A stretch of DNA of 6,257 nucleotides from an uncultured Collinsella sp. GTDB lineage: Bacteria > Actinomycetota > Coriobacteriia > Coriobacteriales > Coriobacteriaceae. Positions within the stretch are counted from its first letter, which is position 1. Each line of letters starts with the position of its first letter. Below, one piece after another: positions 1 through 5,965 of this stretch. The translations under genes were made by a program, and so were the position numbers. The stretch is from positions 1 through 6,257 of the forward strand of contig CAAECT010000085.1 in assembly GCA_900754435.1 (NCBI GenBank), written 5' to 3'. Below the pieces are notes generated by a model. It was not told the DNA's origin and did not search any database. It saw only the letters and a program-made list of their open reading frames with translations.

Positions 1-452
1 GTATGCCTTCCGGGACGTTTTCTACAGCCGAGGCTGCTATGGATTTGGGGCGCGAACTTCTTGCCGTGCCGGGGTCGATCCTATCGCCCGAGTCGCGTGG
101 CACGAATTATCTCATTGCGAACGGTGCCTGCTGCATTGTCGACGAGGAGTCCATCGAGATGGCTATCTCTCGCATATACGGCACCCTGCGCTACTCGCGC
201 CCCGAGGCTCCCGGCATTGCCGACCTGGATCCAACACAGCAGACCGTGATGCATGCGCTCATCGCCTCTCCGCTCAAGGTCGACGACATTGCGGCGCTCG
301 TCTCGCTCGATGCGGTCGGCGTACTCAAACTCTTGGGTTCGCTTGAGCTCGAGGGCCTTATCGAGCGCATGATGGATGGAAGGTATGCGCCCTCCAAGTT
401 TGCCCTTCACGCCCAGACGCCCTTCGGTCACAATGGAAAACGTGTCAATTAG
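1..452 (+). CDS. dprA: DNA processing protein DprA, C-terminal part (5' end outside window)
   Basis: DprA binds single-stranded DNA and loads RecA during natural transformation or other incoming-ssDNA events in the cytoplasm. Only about the last 149 codons are present; the reading frame enters at base 3 and is open to the window edge, so the ATG at 3 is internal. The visible part begins in the last stretch of the Rossmann-like domain: SGTFSTAEAAMDLGRELLAV followed by PGS and then a GTNYLIANGA stretch, which match the family's G[ST]xxTAxxAxxxGR..AVPG and GxNxLIxxGA motifs. A spacer follows, then a small helix-turn-helix-like region from about LDPTQQTVM to DGRYAPS, typical of the DprA C-terminal winged helix. 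The frame ends in TAG at 450-452. trmFO starts 14 nt later, so the two are probably cotranscribed. In many Firmicutes topA lies between dprA and trmFO; it is not here. The family call is strong. Whether the full-length protein is intact cannot be seen. Confidence 0.93.
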   Translation, partial: MPSGTFSTAEAAMDLGRELLAVPGSILSPESRGTNYLIANGACCIVDEESIEMAISRIYGTLRYSRPEAPGIADLDPTQQTVMHALIASPLKVDDIAALVSLDAVGVLKLLGSLELEGLIERMMDGRYAPSKFALHAQTPFGHNGKRVN

Positions 453-466
453 AAAGGTGTTTGCAG

Positions 467-1804
467 ATGCAGTTCGATCAGGTGACGGTTATCGGTGGCG
501 GTCTGGCGGGTTCGGAATGCGCGATCCAGCTGGCAGACCGCGGGTTTGCCGTAAAGCTGTGCGAGATGCGCCCCCAGGTGAGCTCTCCGGCCCACCATAC
601 CGATCACCTGGCAGAGCTCGTCTGCTCCAATTCGTTTAAGTCGACCCGTCCGGATTCCGCGGCTGGTTTGCTGAAGGCCGAGCTTGAGCGCATGGGTTCA
701 GTCCTGCTCGATTGCGCCCATCGCGCCGCTGTTCCCGCCGGTGGTGCCTTGGCGGTCGACCGCGTCAAGTTTTCCGAGCTTGTCGAGGCCGAGGTTGCCG
801 CCCGTCCCAATATAGAGGTCGTGCACGGCGAGGTCACGCAGATTCCCGAGGGTCACGTGGTCATTGCCGCGGGCCCGCTGTGTTCACCGGCGCTGAGCGA
901 AGAGGTCATGAAGCTCGTCGGTGGCGATGCCCTGGCATTCTTTGATGAGGCGGCGCCGATCGTCGATGCCTCCACGCTCGATATGGACGTGCTGTTCTCG
1001 CAGTCGCGCTACGAGGAGCAGGGGAGCGGCGACTATCTCAACGCTCCGCTCAACAAGGAGGAGTACGAGGCCTTTATCGAGGCGCTTACCACGGCCGACC
1101 GCGTGGTACTCAAGGACTTTGAGGGCGGCGATCTGTTCCAGGCCTGCCAGCCTGCCGAGGAAGTTGCGCGCACCGGCAAGGACGCCATTCGCTTTGGCGC
1201 CATGAAGCCCGTCGGCCTCACCGACCCGCGTACCGGACGTCGCCCCTGGGCGGCGATTCAGCTGCGTGCCGAGAACAAGGAGAAGACCGCCTATAACCTG
1301 GTGGGCTTCCAGACCAACTTGACCTTTGGCGAGCAGAAGCGCGTCTTCCATATGGTGCCGGGCCTGGAGAACGCTGAGTTCTTCCGCTACGGTGTCATGC
1401 ACCGCAATACCTTTGTCGACGCCCCGCACGTGCTCGATGGCACCTTTGCCGTGCCCGGTACCGGCGTGCGTCTGGCCGGTCAGATCACCGGCACCGAGGG
1501 GTACATGGAAGCCGTGGCGACAGGTCTGTTCGCGGCGCTCAACACCTATGCCGAGGCTATCGGTGCCGCGGGCGTCGAGTTGCCGCGTGTGGGTGCCCTG
1601 GGTGCGCTCGTGGGCTATGCGACCGATCCTGCCACCGTGGGCTATCAGCCTATGCATGTCAACTTTGGCCTGGTGCCGCCACTCGAAGATGGTAAGCGCC
1701 GCAGCAAGCGCGACCGCTACCAGGCCTATGCGGACCGTGCGCTCGAGGCCCTCGATGCCTACTTGGCCACGCGTTCCGACTTGTTTGGAGGCGACCGGTC
1801 ATAG
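467..1804 (+). CDS. trmFO: Methylenetetrahydrofolate--tRNA-(uracil-5-)-methyltransferase TrmFO
   Basis: TrmFO is a cytoplasmic flavoprotein that makes 5-methyluridine at tRNA position 54 using methylenetetrahydrofolate as carbon donor and reduced FAD. The N-terminus has the FAD-binding dinucleotide motif VIGGGLAGSECA followed by an acidic/basic CEMRP end to the second strand, as in the TrmFO/GidA family. The TrmFO-specific LVCSNSFKS motif holds Cys53, and FQACQPAEE holds Cys227, which lines up with the catalytic Cys226 of the Bacillus enzyme. Further family stretches are MKPVGLTDPRTGRRPWAAIQ, NLVGFQTNLTFGEQKRVF and the C-terminal AGQITGTEGYMEA. I chose ATG 467 (445 aa, normal for the family) because AAAGG at 453-457 lies 9 nt upstream. 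The in-frame TTG at 461 is only 3 nt from that site, and ATG 467 also puts the first cysteine at residue 53. The gene ends in TAG at 1802-1804 and abuts xerC. The enzyme looks complete. Confidence 0.96.
   Translation: MQFDQVTVIGGGLAGSECAIQLADRGFAVKLCEMRPQVSSPAHHTDHLAELVCSNSFKSTRPDSAAGLLKAELERMGSVLLDCAHRAAVPAGGALAVDRVKFSELVEAEVAARPNIEVVHGEVTQIPEGHVVIAAGPLCSPALSEEVMKLVGGDALAFFDEAAPIVDASTLDMDVLFSQSRYEEQGSGDYLNAPLNKEEYEAFIEALTTADRVVLKDFEGGDLFQACQPAEEVARTGKDAIRFGAMKPVGLTDPRTGRRPWAAIQLRAENKEKTAYNLVGFQTNLTFGEQKRVFHMVPGLENAEFFRYGVMHRNTFVDAPHVLDGTFAVPGTGVRLAGQITGTEGYMEAVATGLFAALNTYAEAIGAAGVELPRVGALGALVGYATDPATVGYQPMHVNFGLVPPLEDGKRRSKRDRYQAYADRALEALDAYLATRSDLFGGDRS
1787..1791 (+). promoter_or_regulatory. 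Ribosome binding site for xerC inside the end of trmFO
   Basis: GGAGG lies in the last codons of trmFO, 6 nt before 1798 and 9 nt before 1801. It is the only good Shine-Dalgarno sequence near the expected XerC N-terminus, and it argues against GTG 1879, whose nearest purine-rich run (GAGGGA at 1858-1863) is 15 nt away. It implies translational coupling with trmFO. Confidence 0.6.
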
Positions 1805-2721
1805 CCTTTGACCTGTACGACACCGTCGACTCGTTTATCGCCTATATCGCACGCGTCGAGGGACTTTCTCCCAACACGGTGACGGCCTATGGCTCGAGGC
1901 TGGAGCGCTTCGCTGCCTGGTGCGAGCGCGAGGATATCGATGCTTTCGGTGCCGACGTGCGCACCATTCGTCGCTATCTTGCCGAGCTTTCGCGTGAGCA
2001 GGTGGCTCCCCGAACGCTTGCGGCGCACCTGTCGGCTATTCGATCTCTCTATCGCTGGATGGCTGCCGAGGGGATTGTCGAGGGCGATGCGGTCTCGGCG
2101 ATCGCATCGCCCAAGCTGCCGCGTGACCTGCCGGGTGTCCTTACGACCCAGCAGGTTGAGGCGCTGCTCAAGACGCCTGATACCTCGACGCCCGCGGGAC
2201 TGCGCGATGCGGCGATGCTCGAGCTGCTCTATGCCTCCGGCGCGCGAATCTCGGAGCTCGCGGCGCTCAACGTGGAGTCTATTGGTTGGTCCGAGCGAAC
2301 GCTGCGACTTTGGGGCAAGGGGAGCAAGGAGCGTATCGTCCCTCTGTATCGTCGTGCGCTCGATGTGACGCGTCTCTATATTGAGGAGGGGAGGCCGGAG
2401 TTGCTCGCTCAGGCAAAGCGCCGCGACCTCGCTACTGGGCCGCATCCGCTGCTTATATCGGCGCGTGGCAATCGCATGAGCGCCGCCATGCTCCGGCGGC
2501 GGTTCCATACGCTGGCGACGCTCGCCGGCATTCCTGCCGACATCGCCCCGCATGCGATGCGCCATACCTTTGCGACCGACTTGCTTGAGGGCGGTGCGGA
2601 CCTGCGCTCGGTTCAAGAGCTGCTGGGTCATGCGAGCCTGTCCACGACGCAAATCTACACGCATCTCACGCCCGATCGGCTCAAGCGTGCCGTGGCTCAA
2701 GCCCATCCCCGCGGCGAATAG
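1801..2721 (+). CDS. xerC: Tyrosine recombinase XerC (XerC/XerD family), start codon uncertain
   Basis: Tyrosine site-specific recombinase; with a partner Xer protein it resolves chromosome dimers at dif, coupled to cell division. The N-terminal SAM-like domain reads FIAYIARVEGLSPNTVTAY then RLERFAAWCE. The catalytic residues are all present, numbered from codon 1801: Arg149 (SGARISEL), Lys173 (WGKGSKER), His251 and Arg254 (HAMRHTFATDLL), His277 (LLGHASLS) and nucleophile Tyr286 (IYTHLTPDR). The length of 306 aa from this start is normal. The start is the oddity. The first ordinary start codon in frame is GTG 1879, which would remove part of the conserved first helix and has no well-placed ribosome site. 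Homology-like sequence begins around 1813, and GGAGG at 1787-1791 suits a start at ATA 1801 (9-nt gap, overlapping the trmFO stop) or at 1798 (GTC, 6-nt gap). XerC rather than XerD is inferred from the position after trmFO, as in Firmicutes. Confidence 0.9.
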   Translation: MAFDLYDTVDSFIAYIARVEGLSPNTVTAYGSRLERFAAWCEREDIDAFGADVRTIRRYLAELSREQVAPRTLAAHLSAIRSLYRWMAAEGIVEGDAVSAIASPKLPRDLPGVLTTQQVEALLKTPDTSTPAGLRDAAMLELLYASGARISELAALNVESIGWSERTLRLWGKGSKERIVPLYRRALDVTRLYIEEGRPELLAQAKRRDLATGPHPLLISARGNRMSAAMLRRRFHTLATLAGIPADIAPHAMRHTFATDLLEGGADLRSVQELLGHASLSTTQIYTHLTPDRLKRAVAQAHPRGE

Positions 2722-2739
2722 TGGCTGGGACGTCCCGCG

Positions 2740-2761
2740 CCGCACTCAGGTGTGTGGTTTT
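2740..2761 (+). terminator. Weak intrinsic terminator after xerC
   Basis: CCGCAC at 2740-2745 can pair with GTGTGG at 2752-2757 (six pairs including one G-U) around the loop TCAGGT. The run TTTT at 2758-2761 follows, continuing as GATT. The hairpin begins 19 nt after the xerC stop and just before the rpsB promoter, where the end of the upstream transcript would be expected. The stem is short and the T-run is interrupted, so termination may be partial. Confidence 0.45.
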
Positions 2762-2770
2762 GATTGCGGG

Positions 2771-2799
2771 TTGGCAGGAAGAGGCATTCCTGCTATCAT
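2771..2799 (+). promoter_or_regulatory. Promoter of the rpsB-tsf operon (sigma70-type, extended -10)
   Basis: A -35 box TTGGCA at 2771-2776 (5 of 6 to TTGACA) and a -10 box TATCAT at 2794-2799 (5 of 6 to TATAAT) are separated by 17 nt. TGC at 2791-2793 gives an extended -10. Transcription would start near 2806, leaving an untranslated leader of about 135 nt before rpsB. Such a strong match fits a highly expressed ribosomal-protein operon. No start site has been measured. Confidence 0.75.
2774..2793. repeat. Perfect 7-bp inverted repeat within the rpsB promoter spacer
   Basis: GCAGGAA (2774-2780) and TTCCTGC (2787-2793) are exact inverse complements around GAGGCA. The repeat begins in the last three bases of the -35 box and ends exactly at the extended -10 triplet, so it fills the whole spacer. 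That position suits a repressor or activator operator. There is no T-run after it, so it is a poor terminator. The binding protein, if any, is unknown. Confidence 0.6.
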
Positions 2800-2805
2800 T
2801 CATCG

Positions 2806-2940
2806 GGTTGCTTCACGGCAACATGTTTTTATCACGCACGCGCGGCTACTTCATACCGTGGTGCCCGGGCTTTGGTAGCACATGTCCGGGTTGGTTTTGG
2901 AGGATGACCCCGCGCGGAGGCAAACCACAGGAGGTTTAAC
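2806..2940 (+). promoter_or_regulatory. Long 5' leader of rpsB with possible RNA structure
   Basis: This is the stretch between the inferred transcription start and rpsB. Seen by eye: a small hairpin GTTGC 2807-2811 with GCAAC 2818-2822; two nested helices, ACATG 2821-2825 with CATGT 2881-2885 and GCTAC 2845-2849 with GTAGC 2875-2879; and AAACC 2922-2926 with GGTTT 2933-2937, which would place the ribosome binding site AGGAGG (2929-2934) partly in a loop and partly in a stem. S2 represses its own operon through the leader in gamma-proteobacteria; a similar role here is inference. The nested helices are short (5 bp each) and could be chance. Confidence 0.4.
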
Positions 2941-3669
2941 ATGGCTACCAAGATTAATATCCGCACCCTGCTCGAGGCCGGCTGCCACTTCGGTCACCAG
3001 ACCCGTCGCTGGAACCCCAAGATGAAGCCGTTCATCTTCGGTGAGCGCAACGGCATCTACATCCTCGACCTCAAGCAGACCATCCTCGACGCCGACCAGG
3101 CCTACACCTTCGTCAAGAACGTCGCCAAGGGTGGCAACGTGCTGTTCGTCGGCACCAAGAAGCAGGCTCAGGAGGCCGTCAAGAACGCTGCTGAGCGCGC
3201 CAACATGCCTTACATCAACCAGCGTTGGCTAGGGGGTATGCTGACCAACTTCGTCACCATCCGCTCCCGCATCAACCGCATGGAGGAGCTCGAGGCCATG
3301 GTCGAGGACGGCCGCATGGCAGTGCTCCCCAAGAAGGAGCAGGCTGTTCTCGGCAAGGAGCTCACTAAGCTCCAGACCAACCTCGGTGGCGCCCGCGACA
3401 TGAAGGGTCTGCCCCAGGCTCTCTTCGTCATCGACACCAAGCGCGAGGAGAACGCCATCAAGGAGGCCCAGCGCCTGAACATCCCCGTCGTCGCCCTGAT
3501 CGACACCAACTCCGATCCCGACGAGGTCGAGTACGGCATCCCCTGCAACGATGACGCTATCTCCGCTGTCACCCTTATGTGCGAGCTCATGGCTGACGCC
3601 TGCCTCGCTGGCTCCGGCAAGGAGCAGGTCTCCGAGGCCGAGATGGCCGCTGAGCCCAAGGCCGAGTAA
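2941..3669 (+). CDS. rpsB: 30S ribosomal protein S2
   Basis: S2 is a structural protein of the small subunit, bound late in assembly near the 30S head-body junction and needed for S1 binding where S1 exists. The 242-aa product has the family N-terminus [20 protein letters not shown], then [17 protein letters not shown], then the [10 protein letters not shown] and [18 protein letters not shown] blocks, and [20 protein letters not shown] near residues 182-201. Its length is typical and the acidic tail after GSGKEQ is short. ATG 2941 is supported by AGGAGG at 2929-2934, 6 nt upstream. Codon use is strongly biased to C-ending codons, as expected for high expression. A small oddity is [11 protein letters not shown], where most relatives I know have Gly or Ala in place of Cys and Arg in place of Ser. 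It is the first gene of the rpsB-tsf transcript, 45 nt before tsf. Confidence 0.98.
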   Translation: MATKINIRTLLEAGCHFGHQTRRWNPKMKPFIFGERNGIYILDLKQTILDADQAYTFVKNVAKGGNVLFVGTKKQAQEAVKNAAERANMPYINQRWLGGMLTNFVTIRSRINRMEELEAMVEDGRMAVLPKKEQAVLGKELTKLQTNLGGARDMKGLPQALFVIDTKREENAIKEAQRLNIPVVALIDTNSDPDEVEYGIPCNDDAISAVTLMCELMADACLAGSGKEQVSEAEMAAEPKAE

Positions 3670-3714
3670 ATCAGTCTTAGTTAATTCTTTTTCATCTCTT
3701 TGAAAGGAACCACA

Positions 3715-4584
3715 ATGGCCCAGATTACCGCCGCTATGGTCAAGCAGCTCCGCGAGATGACCGACTCCCCGATGATGGAGTGCAAGAAGGCTCTCGTCGA
3801 GGCTGACGGCGACATGGACGCCGCTGTCGACGTTCTGCGTAAGAACGGCCTTGCCAAGGCTGCCAAGAAGGCTGGCCGTGAGACCAACGAGGGCGCTGTC
3901 GCCGCGTTCGTCTCCGAGGATGGCAAGACCGGCGCTCTGCTCGAGCTCTCCTGCGAGACCGACTTCGTTGGCTCTAACGCCAAGTTCACCGGCTTTGCTT
4001 CCAAGGTCGCTGAGGTTGTCGCTACCACCGAGCCTGCTGACGTCGACGCTCTGCTCGAGAAGCCGATGGGCGAGGAGACCGTTTCCTCCGAGCTCACCGA
4101 GATGATTCACATCATGGGCGAGAACATGAAGATCTCCCGCTTCGCTGCCCGCAAGGCTGAGAACGGCGCGCTCGCTTCTTACATCCACATGGGTGGTAAG
4201 ATCGGCGTCCTCGTCGAGTTCGCTTTCGAGAAGGCCGAGACCGCTCAGGCTGAGTCCTTCAAGACCTTCGCTCACGACGTTGCCCTTCAGGTTGCCGCCG
4301 TTGCCCCGATCTGCGCTACCCGCGATCAGGTTCCGGCCGAGACCGTCGAGCACGAGAAGCAGATCTACATGGCTCAGGCTGCCGAGTCCGGCAAGCCCGA
4401 GGCTATCCAGGAGAAGATGGCTGTCGGCCGTCTGGAGAAGTTCTACAAGCAGTCCGTGCTCACCGAGCAGGAGTTCATCAAGGACAGCTCCCTCACCATC
4501 AAGAAGTACGCTGAGCAGGTCTCCAAGGAGCTCGGCGACACCATTACCGTCGTTGCCTTTGACCGTCTGGTCCGTGGCGAGTAA
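3715..4584 (+). CDS. tsf: Elongation factor Ts
   Basis: EF-Ts is the nucleotide exchange factor that releases GDP from EF-Tu in the cytoplasm. The 289-aa product opens with a UBA-like N-terminal domain (ITAAMVKQLREMTDSPMMEC, then KKALVEADGDMDAA). The core follows with LSCETDFVG, whose Asp83-Phe84 pair is the TDFV motif that inserts next to the EF-Tu nucleotide site. The rest is the long two-subdomain core including VAAVAPICATRDQVP and a helical C-terminal part, so this is the full-length bacterial type. ATG 3715 is chosen because AAAGGA at 3703-3708 lies 6 nt upstream. A TTG at 3700 in the same frame overlaps the region before that site and has no Shine-Dalgarno sequence of its own. The DSP stretch replaces the usual GAG in the N-terminal signature. 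The 45-nt gap from rpsB is T-rich and shows no hairpin or promoter. Codon bias matches rpsB. Confidence 0.98.
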   Translation: MAQITAAMVKQLREMTDSPMMECKKALVEADGDMDAAVDVLRKNGLAKAAKKAGRETNEGAVAAFVSEDGKTGALLELSCETDFVGSNAKFTGFASKVAEVVATTEPADVDALLEKPMGEETVSSELTEMIHIMGENMKISRFAARKAENGALASYIHMGGKIGVLVEFAFEKAETAQAESFKTFAHDVALQVAAVAPICATRDQVPAETVEHEKQIYMAQAAESGKPEAIQEKMAVGRLEKFYKQSVLTEQEFIKDSSLTIKKYAEQVSKELGDTITVVAFDRLVRGE

Positions 4585-4607
4585 ATAAGCTCTTGTAGCT
4601 GGTAATG

Positions 4608-4642
4608 AGCAGGCTGTGGGTTTTACTCACAGCCTGCTTTTT
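4608..4642 (+). terminator. Intrinsic terminator of the rpsB-tsf operon
   Basis: AGCAGGCTGTG (4608-4618) pairs exactly with CACAGCCTGCT (4628-4638). The stem extends by one G-U and one G-C pair to 13 bp around the loop TTTTA, and a run of five T (4638-4642) follows. It lies 23 nt after the tsf stop and separates the ribosomal transcript from pyrH. Confidence 0.93.
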
Positions 4643-4663
4643 CATGGCTCTTCTTAGAGCCTT

Positions 4664-4672
4664 TGATAGAAT
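4664..4672 (+). promoter_or_regulatory. Extended -10 promoter of pyrH-frr-uppS
   Basis: TGATAGAAT at 4664-4672 combines an extended TGn with a good -10 box (TAGAAT). No convincing -35 box is present at 16-18 nt; ATGGCT at 4644-4649 matches only 3 of 6. The position just after the tsf terminator supports a promoter here. Start near 4679 would give a leader of about 24 nt that contains only the ribosome site. A short inverted repeat (GGCTCT 4646-4651, AGAGCC 4656-4661) sits where the -35 region and spacer would be. Confidence 0.6.
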
Positions 4673-4702
4673 GTTGAGAGTTCAATCTAAAGGAGGATCG
4701 CT

Positions 4703-5425
4703 TTGTCCGACATCCGATATAAACGCGTGCTTCTTAAGCTTTCCGGCGAAGCACTGATGGGCGACGGCCAATATGGCATCGACCCCAAGGTTACCGACCA
4801 TCTTGCCAAGCAGGTCAAGGAGCTGCTCGCCGTTGGCCATGAGGTGGGCGTCGTTGTCGGCGGTGGCAATATTTTCCGCGGCATGGCCGGCTCTGCCGGT
4901 GGCATGGAGCGTGCTCAGGCCGACTACATGGGCATGCTGGCAACCGTTATGAACGCGCTTGCCCTGCAGGATGCCTTCGAGCACAACGATGTTCCCTGCC
5001 GCGTGATGAGCGCTATCCAGATGAACGAGATCTGCGAGCCCTATATTCGCCGTCGCGCCATCAACCACCTTTCCAAGGGCAACGTCGTTATTTTTGCCGC
5101 CGGTTCGGGCAATCCGTACTTTACGACCGACACCGCCGCGGCTCTTCGTGCGTGCGAGATCGGCGCCGAGATTCTGATTAAAGCCACTAAGGTTGACGGC
5201 ATCTACGACAAGGATCCCGTCAAGTGCGCCGATGCCGTCCGTTTTGACAAGATTACCTATCACGAGGTGCTCGTCCGCGGCCTGCAGGTTATGGATTCAA
5301 CGGCTACGGCTCTGTGCCAGGATAACCGTATGCCGATTTTGGTCCTCAACATCGATGGCGAGGACACCGTCAAGCGCGCGCTTTCGGGTGAGCCCGTCGG
5401 CACGCTCGTCTATCAGGAGGATTAA
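4703..5425 (+). CDS. pyrH: Uridylate kinase (UMP kinase)
   Basis: PyrH phosphorylates UMP to UDP with ATP in pyrimidine nucleotide synthesis; it is a cytoplasmic homohexamer of the amino-acid kinase fold. The 240-aa protein shows [12 protein letters not shown] at residues 7-18 (phosphate-binding strand), [10 protein letters not shown] at 51-60, [18 protein letters not shown] (UMP-binding helix), the [12 protein letters not shown] loop and [16 protein letters not shown] near the C-terminus, all typical of bacterial UMP kinases. The start is TTG 4703, strongly supported by AAAGGAGG at 4689-4696, 6 nt upstream; no ATG fits the conserved N-terminus. A TTG start on a strong ribosome site may moderate output. 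The stop at 5425 is 2 nt before frr, whose ribosome site lies inside the pyrH end. Pairing with frr is the common bacterial arrangement. Confidence 0.97.
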   Translation: MSDIRYKRVLLKLSGEALMGDGQYGIDPKVTDHLAKQVKELLAVGHEVGVVVGGGNIFRGMAGSAGGMERAQADYMGMLATVMNALALQDAFEHNDVPCRVMSAIQMNEICEPYIRRRAINHLSKGNVVIFAAGSGNPYFTTDTAAALRACEIGAEILIKATKVDGIYDKDPVKCADAVRFDKITYHEVLVRGLQVMDSTATALCQDNRMPILVLNIDGEDTVKRALSGEPVGTLVYQED

Positions 5426-5427
5426 GC

Positions 5428-5964
5428 ATGGCAGAGAACATCACCGCCCATATGGACAAGTCGCTCGAGTCCCTCAAGCATAACTTCTCCAAGGTCCGTA
5501 CCGGCCGAGCCAATGCCAACATTCTGTCCGACATCACCGTCGATTATTACGGTGTTCCCACGCCGGTCACGCAGGTTGCCGCCGTCAAGACCCCCGAGGC
5601 CCACATGCTGCTCATCGAGCCGTGGGACAAGGCACTCATCAATGCTATCGTCAAGGCCATCGGCGCTTCCGATCTGGGTATTACCCCCAACTCCGATGGC
5701 ACCGTCGTTCGTCTGCCGTTCCCGGCTCCCACCGAGGAACGCCGTCGCGAGCTCGTCAAAGAGTGCCGCGAGTACGCCGAGCAGGCCAAGGTGTCTATCC
5801 GTAACATCCGTCGCGACTTCAACAACAAGCTCGAGCGCGATGAGGAGCTCACCGAGGACGATGTCCGTCGCGAGCAGGCCAAGGTCCAGAAACACACCGA
5901 TGAGTATGTCGCCAAGGTCGAGGAGCTTCTGAAGGAAAAAGAAGCCGAGGTCATGGAGATCTAA
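5428..5964 (+). CDS. frr: Ribosome recycling factor
   Basis: RRF works with EF-G to split post-termination ribosomes. The 178-aa product begins with HMDKSLESLKHNFSKVRTGR followed by ANANILSDITVDYYG, which are the first long helix and the turn into the beta domain. The middle has TPVTQVAAVKTPEAHMLLIE, then DLGITPNSDGTVVRLPFPAP, then TEERRRELVK. The end is the charged helical pair including RNIRRDFNNKLERDEEL, as usual for the three-helix-bundle domain. It is about 7 residues shorter than the common 185, the difference being at the N-terminal tip of helix 1. ATG 5428 is well supported by AGGAGG at 5415-5420, 7 nt upstream. The 2-nt gap from pyrH and 1-nt gap to uppS point to one coupled operon. 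Confidence 0.97.
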   Translation: MAENITAHMDKSLESLKHNFSKVRTGRANANILSDITVDYYGVPTPVTQVAAVKTPEAHMLLIEPWDKALINAIVKAIGASDLGITPNSDGTVVRLPFPAPTEERRRELVKECREYAEQAKVSIRNIRRDFNNKLERDEELTEDDVRREQAKVQKHTDEYVAKVEELLKEKEAEVMEI

Positions 5965-5965
5965 G

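Noticed and set aside
461..466. TTG 461 as start of trmFO
   Set aside because: It lies only 3 nt from the Shine-Dalgarno AAAGG; ATG 467 has ideal spacing and gives the family's cysteine numbering.
884..1657. Antisense open frame (257 codons) opposite trmFO
   Set aside because: It is a shadow of trmFO; no motif, no ribosome site and no room for its own control region.
2727..2736. Ten-base palindrome GGGACGTCCC after xerC
   Set aside because: A palindrome with no central spacer cannot form a stable hairpin without losing its central pairs, and it is short enough to occur by chance; no repeat of it seen elsewhere in the window.
1759..2745. Long antisense open frame (328 codons) opposite xerC
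   Set aside because: It mirrors the codon pattern of a conserved gene in G+C-rich DNA, shows no family motif and lies opposite the XerC catalytic sequence.
2721..2939. 72-codon open frame spanning the whole xerC-rpsB gap from a GTG overlapping the xerC stop
   Set aside because: It has no ribosome binding site, runs through a clear promoter and inverted repeat, and its composition (Trp/Cys/Gly-rich, no recognisable domain) does not look like a protein.
2904..2939. 11-codon leader peptide ending one base before rpsB ATG
   Set aside because: Its ATG directly abuts GGAGG (2899-2903) with no spacing, so initiation is unlikely, and the peptide has no regulatory codon run.
3670..3714. Possible promoter or attenuator between rpsB and tsf
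   Set aside because: The gap is T-rich but holds no hairpin and no -35/-10 pair with acceptable spacing; simple cotranscription explains it.
3229..4353. Antisense open frame (374 codons) opposite rpsB and tsf
   Set aside because: It is a by-product of the strong C-ending codon bias of these genes (Leu/Gly/Asp/Ser-rich low-complexity translation), and it crosses the rpsB-tsf gap without promoter or ribosome site.
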